A program made the position numbers and the translations under genes. From positions 8,063,510 through 8,127,509 of the forward strand of contig VCAZ01000003.1 in assembly GCA_005784505.1 (NCBI GenBank): DNA of 64,000 nt, given 5' to 3'. Of this stretch, positions 59,461-64,000 are shown in pieces (the stretch's first letter is position 1; each line of letters opens with the position of its first letter). Source of the stretch: Bagarius yarrelli. Taxonomy: Eukaryota; Chordata; Actinopteri; Siluriformes; Sisoridae. The notes under the pieces are model-generated. The model saw nothing but the letters and a program-made list of their open reading frames with translations, made no database searches and was not told the origin of the DNA.

Positions 59461-61110
59461 CTGGTGAATGTCAAAGAAAATGTGAGTTATTAGACAAGGC
59501 CACCTTTTTCTGTTGCTTCTTGCTTTAGGTCTGATTCTCATATTCCTTTAAGTGTGTGTTCTAACAACTTTCCATAACTGTTCACTTGCTATAGTAATCA
59601 GATAGTATTAGTCATTTTGCCTGTCAGTAGTTTTAAATTTATTGCTGATCAGTGTATACATGACGTATTTGCCATTAGTTAAAACACTCATGATAAAGCC
59701 TGTCATCCCTAGAAAAGCCAACCATGTAGGGTGCTAATGCCTGCTCAAGCTAATCGGATGTGTGGTTCATATTTAAAACCTGTTACCTCGCGAGGACTTC
59801 AATCAACGTATAACCACAATGAAAGTCATAATTCATCAATTCCTTGCTCTTGCTGCTACACACTTTTGCAACCAAAGCGTTTTTCTTGTAGTGAAATAAA
59901 AACTGCTGTGGGTTGATGTAACACCTAAAAATGCTGCTTTCACAGGTTGTTGCTATAGTAATAATGTTAACAGGTCTTAGCTCTTTTGGATAGGGTGTAC
60001 ATGAGCACGCCCCAAATGACTTTCTGGATTCTTTCTTTTAATGTGTTTACAGTGAGCTTTGTGGGGAAGATGCCAAAAGAAAGGTGCTTTATTGCTATAA
60101 AATATACAGTGTTGCACTGTGTTCCTCATTTATATGGAAATAAATAGAAGTCAAGTGATATATGTTCTTATTACAGTTCTCGCTAATGCACTGAGCACAT
60201 TCTCTCTGTCTTTCTCACTCTATCTCTCTCTCTCCTACACACACACCCTCTGATCACACAGCAGATGCTGAGAAGGTCACAGCTAACAAAAGTATTTGCT
60301 GTGATGTATCTTGAATACAAACTGGTAGACTTTGTGCTTCCTAAACCATGGAGAGAAAAATTTGATTATTTTTTCTCATCTTGTCATTTTATTATGTACC
60401 AATCTTTGATAACAGGACCCATCTGTCCTGTGCTTTTGCAAAGCTTAATTTTTTATCATGGCCTTTTGGCTAACATTTCTGTAAAGCTTTCCTTAAGTTT
60501 ATTCACCAAGAAATACACCTGTACAGTTTTTAATCTTCCTTTCATAATAATCTGAGAGATATAGAATAAAGTGAGAAAGAATTCTAAGGGAAAAAAAACC
60601 CACAGTAAATATTATTATATTATTTTGTCACAAAATTCATCCACATAATATCAGTGTATTTACTTTAGTGAGCAAACAGCAAACATAGGAGTTACTCATT
60701 TCATGCCAAAAATATTTAAGAACATATCTGGGTGATTTATTAATAAATTCTTTATTCCATGGTGTAGTAATTTTTTTTTAAAATGCTTATTTACACTTAT
60801 TTGTAAATAGTAAATGGATTATACCTTGAATAGATATGTAGTGCAGGAGCAATCCTATAATGTGTTTGTAAACAAAAATTAAGACATTTAAGACAATTAA
60901 GAGTGTTAATATTTAGGTCTAAAATGTTGGTGCGTTCACCTGAAAAACAAATAGAAAATTTAACTTGTAAGGAAAATACATTACAAACACAAAATGTTTA
61001 GGATTGTTGCATCAGGCATATAGGTAAAATGCAGCTTTTTTCTATTTAACTAGTAGGGGAAAATGAAAAGATTTAATGTTAAGGTTTATAGCACAAAATA
61101 TTAGACAATA
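59461..61110. other. Intron, no recognisable element
   Basis: AT-rich. A CT-rich patch at 60201-60235 precedes 'cacacagcagatgctgagaag|gtcac', which has the shape of a 14-nt microexon but is unsupported. Confidence 0.4.
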
Positions 61111-61115
61111 CCAAG

Positions 61116-61640
61116 TGTAACGAACTCCACTGTGACAAGAAGTATTTTGAACCCAAGTGTGCAGTTTATTTACAAGGTGTAACAAACATAAGGACATAAA
61201 CTAAACTTGACAGACTAACTAAACTAGACTACCCATGGAACATAAACACAACACTTAACATGAACACTAACAGTTAACATGAACAATAGCATGACTATAA
61301 ACATGAACCTGGCATGGACATAAACTCACCACAGTGGCACAGGGAACAACAAACCACAAAGATAGGAGGATACAAGGGGGTATAAATGCACAAGACAAAA
61401 CAAGGATCACCTGTGACCACTTAGGACCAACTAACCTATGACAAGGACAAGGGGAAGCACATGACAGGGAGACATGAAGAACAAGGAAGTAAACAAAACA
61501 CTGCCTAGGCTAGCTAAGCTAGCTAGCATAGCTAGCTAGCATAGCTTAGCCTAGACACAAAAACAAACAAAGAACATGAATCAACATAAAACAAGAAAAC
61601 CAAAAGATAAACCTTATACTAAGACATTCTAAGAATAGTC
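61116..61640 (-). mobile_element. LTR-like repeat, family A copy 3
   Basis: Reverse copy: 'cgaactccactgtgacaag' (end), 'gaacccaagtgtgcagtttattt' (poly(A) signal side), 'cacagtggcacaggga', 'tataaatgcacaagac' (TATA side), 'acatgacagggagac'. A short 'ctagctagcatag' repeat lies at 61511-61550. Confidence 0.55.
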
Positions 61641-61786
61641 TGGAAATGGTCTTATATAATTTTTTTCAGCATAGCAAAAAACACTTTGTATGAAAGGGTT
61701 AATTTTTTTGAATTATAAAGTAAAAGTGAAGTTCATGGGTCTAGTTTTCACGTCCTGTTCCATAGACCATAAAAAGCATGTCCAGT

Positions 61787-61845
61787 ACATTTACATTTAT
61801 GGCATTTGAGAGTCATTATCCAAAGCACATTTGTCATCCATTTTC
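61787..61845 (-). repeat. SINE tail fragment
   Basis: 'Tacatttacatttatggcatttgagagtcattatccaaagca' is a diverged tail of the SINE family. Confidence 0.5.
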
Positions 61846-61860
61846 AAGTCTGTTTAACTG

Positions 61861-61902
61861 TGATTGATTATCTTTAGCCTGTGATTGATTATCTTTAGCC
61901 TG
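61861..61902. repeat. Perfect 21-bp tandem duplication
   Basis: Two identical copies of a unit starting 'tgattgattatctttagcc'. Confidence 0.9.
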
Positions 61903-62514
61903 ACAAGTCATTCAGCTTATCTTGTCCTGCATTACAGTTTTACATTGTGTATCTAAAAACTCTGCATAAAGATCTGTATGCCTCTACAGGAGTCCAGATT
62001 GTCACAGGAAAACGAGATAAAATGGCAATAATAATGATCCTAATCATTAATTTATTCCACATTTGCTTGCTCTTTGTAGCTTCTGATTGCAGTTTCTTAG
62101 TAACATGTGCATCCTAGTAAAAGAATTATAATAATTAAGGCTATATTTTGGTCTGACCTTGATTTGAACGTTTCTACAAGTGTGTGTTTTTGGGTGTGTG
62201 TGTGTGCCTTGAAAGTGTTTGTTGAGTTTGTGAAAGTGTCATCAGTCTTGCTAATAGCAGTGTGTTTGAGCAGGAATGACAGGGGCTTGGTGTTCTGTCA
62301 GCTTTAGGTGATGGAGGTGTTGGTGTGATGTTGCGCTGAGCTTCACATTTTTTTGAGTCTTCAAAGTCTTATGAGTAAAGGAAACTTTTGTTTTCTTTCA
62401 GTTCATGAATATAATATTATCATAATTTTATAATATTTATCATTGATGTGAAAAGAAAGGTAATAGTTTTACAATACAATAGTAAAACTAAGTTGTTTTT
62501 TTTAACAAGTTAAT

Positions 62515-63080
62515 TGGGTAACACTTTATAATAACTGCATGCTATTAATCATTAGCTAATTAATTAGCTATTTTTAGCATTGCATTGTAAATATTTGAAT
62601 AATCATTTATAAAGCATTGTTCCTACATTAATAGACATTAGTAAACCGTTTATAAATACAGCTTTAAATGATTTAGTTTTTGTTTAATATGCTATTAATC
62701 ATTAGTTAAGCATTAGTGAGTAGTTAATTTATCATTCATAAAGCGTTGTTTCTACATTAGTAAACAGTTTATAAATACTTAATATATAAAATACTATATA
62801 TATAAAAATATTTATATATTTTTTTGTAAAAAGCTAAATGCATTGTTCTTAATTTATAAAAATGTATTTCATATGCTTAAGAAAGAATAATATTTTAATA
62901 TTTTTATTAGGGTCATTTCATCATTACTAAATTAGGTATTAGGCATATTATTTAGACATATACTAACAGTTACTTAGTGTGTTAATAAATGCATTATTAA
63001 CACATTCCTACTGTAATTTATGATTAATCCAGGTAGTTATAAAGCATTTACTAATAGTCATTTAAATATTTTTGTGAGCT
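62515..63080. repeat. AT-rich repeat with internal duplication
   Basis: It opens with 'gggtaacactttataataac', the common start of a fish DNA transposon family. The block 'tgctattaatcattag...cataaagcgttgtt...cattag' occurs twice, at about 62537-62660 and 62689-62775. No coding sequence. Confidence 0.5.
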
Positions 63081-63284
63081 CATCTAAAGTAAAGACTATG
63101 CCATATAAAGCTTTTACAAATGAGATTTGAAGGCTCAGCTTCTGAAGCAACAAAGGGAAAATACAACACATAGGGTTACAGAACATAGAAATAAGAAAAC
63201 TGTAAAACTTTACATATAAATGTATATAAAAACAATTCTATATAAAATAAAAAAAAGCCCTAGTTTAATGACAAGGTCTGAGAA

Positions 63285-63860
63285 GGATTCATCATGCAGG
63301 TAAAATCTTTATTCAACAAGTGTCGGTACACATAAATCCAAAAAAAAAAAACAGGCAAACAAATCCAAATTACTAGGCAAAAAAGCAGAGTCAAAAAACA
63401 GGCAGGGATCAAAAACCAGAAAATCAGTACACAGATTTAAAGCTTGGTATGTCTCATGGCAGAACAATACTTCACAATGTGTGTGTTTTAGCAGCTAACT
63501 TAAGTAGGCAAGCCGAACCGTAAGTGACACTGAAAGTACAACATACTTGCTAGTACTCCAGTGGCGACGACCTCTGGTGGTGAGAAGACGGAATCGTTAC
63601 AGTACCTATGGACACCTCCAGGCGTACTATTAACCCTCCCAGTCGACAAATTCCCTTCTTCTACTGGAGTAAAAGATTTCGTGCACCTGATAGGCCGGGG
63701 CCTCCTCCACATACTTGAGGCCCAGCTTTTTACCGGGTAGTCAAAGTTAGACATAAATCCTTTGTGTATAACCACACCCGCTAGTACTCCGGTCACCTTG
63801 GGTGGTGGGAAGATGGAATCGTTAAGCATGAAAAATTTTAAATTCCTGCATATCTTCAAA
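63285..63860 (-). repeat. LTR-like repeat with internal direct duplication
   Basis: Reverse-oriented poly(A) signal ('atctttattc' at 63306) and TATA-like 'tttaaa' (about 63436). 'Aacaggcaaacaaatcc' is shared with 45149. Blocks at 63546-63599 and 63776-63824 are ~50-bp direct repeats ('gctagtactcc...gaatcgtta'). A 119-codon minus-strand frame covers both copies but has no domain. The family is not identified. Confidence 0.35.
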
Positions 63861-64000
63861 AAACATTACTAGACTAGTAATATCATAAAACACACCAAAT
63901 GACATGTTTAATGTCAAATAATAATAAAGTCAGCATCTGGCGATTGTGGCTTTCAGAATTAAGGCAATCACTAACTAATTAAATTCTTTAAAATGGTAGG
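63861..64000. other. End of window, AT-rich
   Basis: No feature recognised. Confidence 0.5.

Noticed and set aside
60254..60281. Possible microexon after a CT/AC-rich tract
   Set aside because: Only weak splice-like signals and no peptide link to dlg2.
1..64000. CRISPR arrays, operons, prophage or other prokaryotic systems
   Set aside because: No regularly spaced repeats with unique spacers, no gene clusters, and composition and introns are eukaryotic.

Overview
The window is vertebrate, almost certainly teleost, genomic DNA. It is AT-rich, and coding sequence appears only as short spliced exons. The repeats are typical of fish: Tc1/mariner elements, a hAT element with 'agccacatgcggctc' ends, RTE-type LINEs, a tRNA-derived SINE family, Ty3/gypsy fragments and long microsatellites. 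Nothing bacterial or phage-like is present. A catfish-like fish is possible from the repeat mix, but that is only an impression.

The host gene is on the + strand and I identify it as dlg2 (PSD-93/chapsyn-110), a synaptic MAGUK scaffold. Two exons carry the identification. At 16802-16843 a first coding exon encodes MFFACYCALRTNEK, nearly the palmitoylated N-terminus of PSD-93 alpha, and ends in a GT donor. At 50232-50390 a 53-codon exon encodes the DLG linker before PDZ1 (YHYQDDD...PELVHVSE...ENVHGYV...SHISPLK). The two are about 33 kb apart and both phase 0. Between and after them are less certain exons. These are a 32-codon Pro/Gln/Ser-rich exon (48942-49037), a 32-nt exon with its own ATG (43548-43579), a 20-codon exon with a GC donor (55120-55179), and two possible noncoding leader exons (about 25.5-25.83 kb and 32.9-33.34 kb). 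No L27, PDZ, SH3 or guanylate-kinase exon was found, so the rest of the gene should lie outside the window.

Layout. 0-16.3 kb: upstream sequence with LTR-like, SINE, DIRS-like and LINE debris, a decayed Tc1 (7.37-8.55 kb), a nearly intact Tc1 (12.18-13.76 kb) and a probable MITE (14.59-15.47 kb). 16.3-16.85 kb: promoter, leader and first coding exon. 16.85-48.9 kb: large intron with a hAT copy (21.25-22.12), an LTR-like copy (23.3-23.76), a decayed Tc1 (27.48-28.18), a gypsy fragment (30.6-32.15), a MITE-like inverted pair (36.55 and 38.95) and an internally deleted RTE LINE (40.6-41.65). 48.9-55.2 kb: exon cluster, with a hAT element carrying a nested RTE LINE and a perfect 45-bp palindrome between the exons. 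55.2-64 kb: downstream intron with a 760-bp polypyrimidine tract and more LTR-like repeats.

I saw no convincing new molecular system. The most useful leads are the dlg2 alternative N-terminal exons, the palindrome, the nested LINE-in-hAT insertion and the Tc1 transposase broken by a single stop codon.
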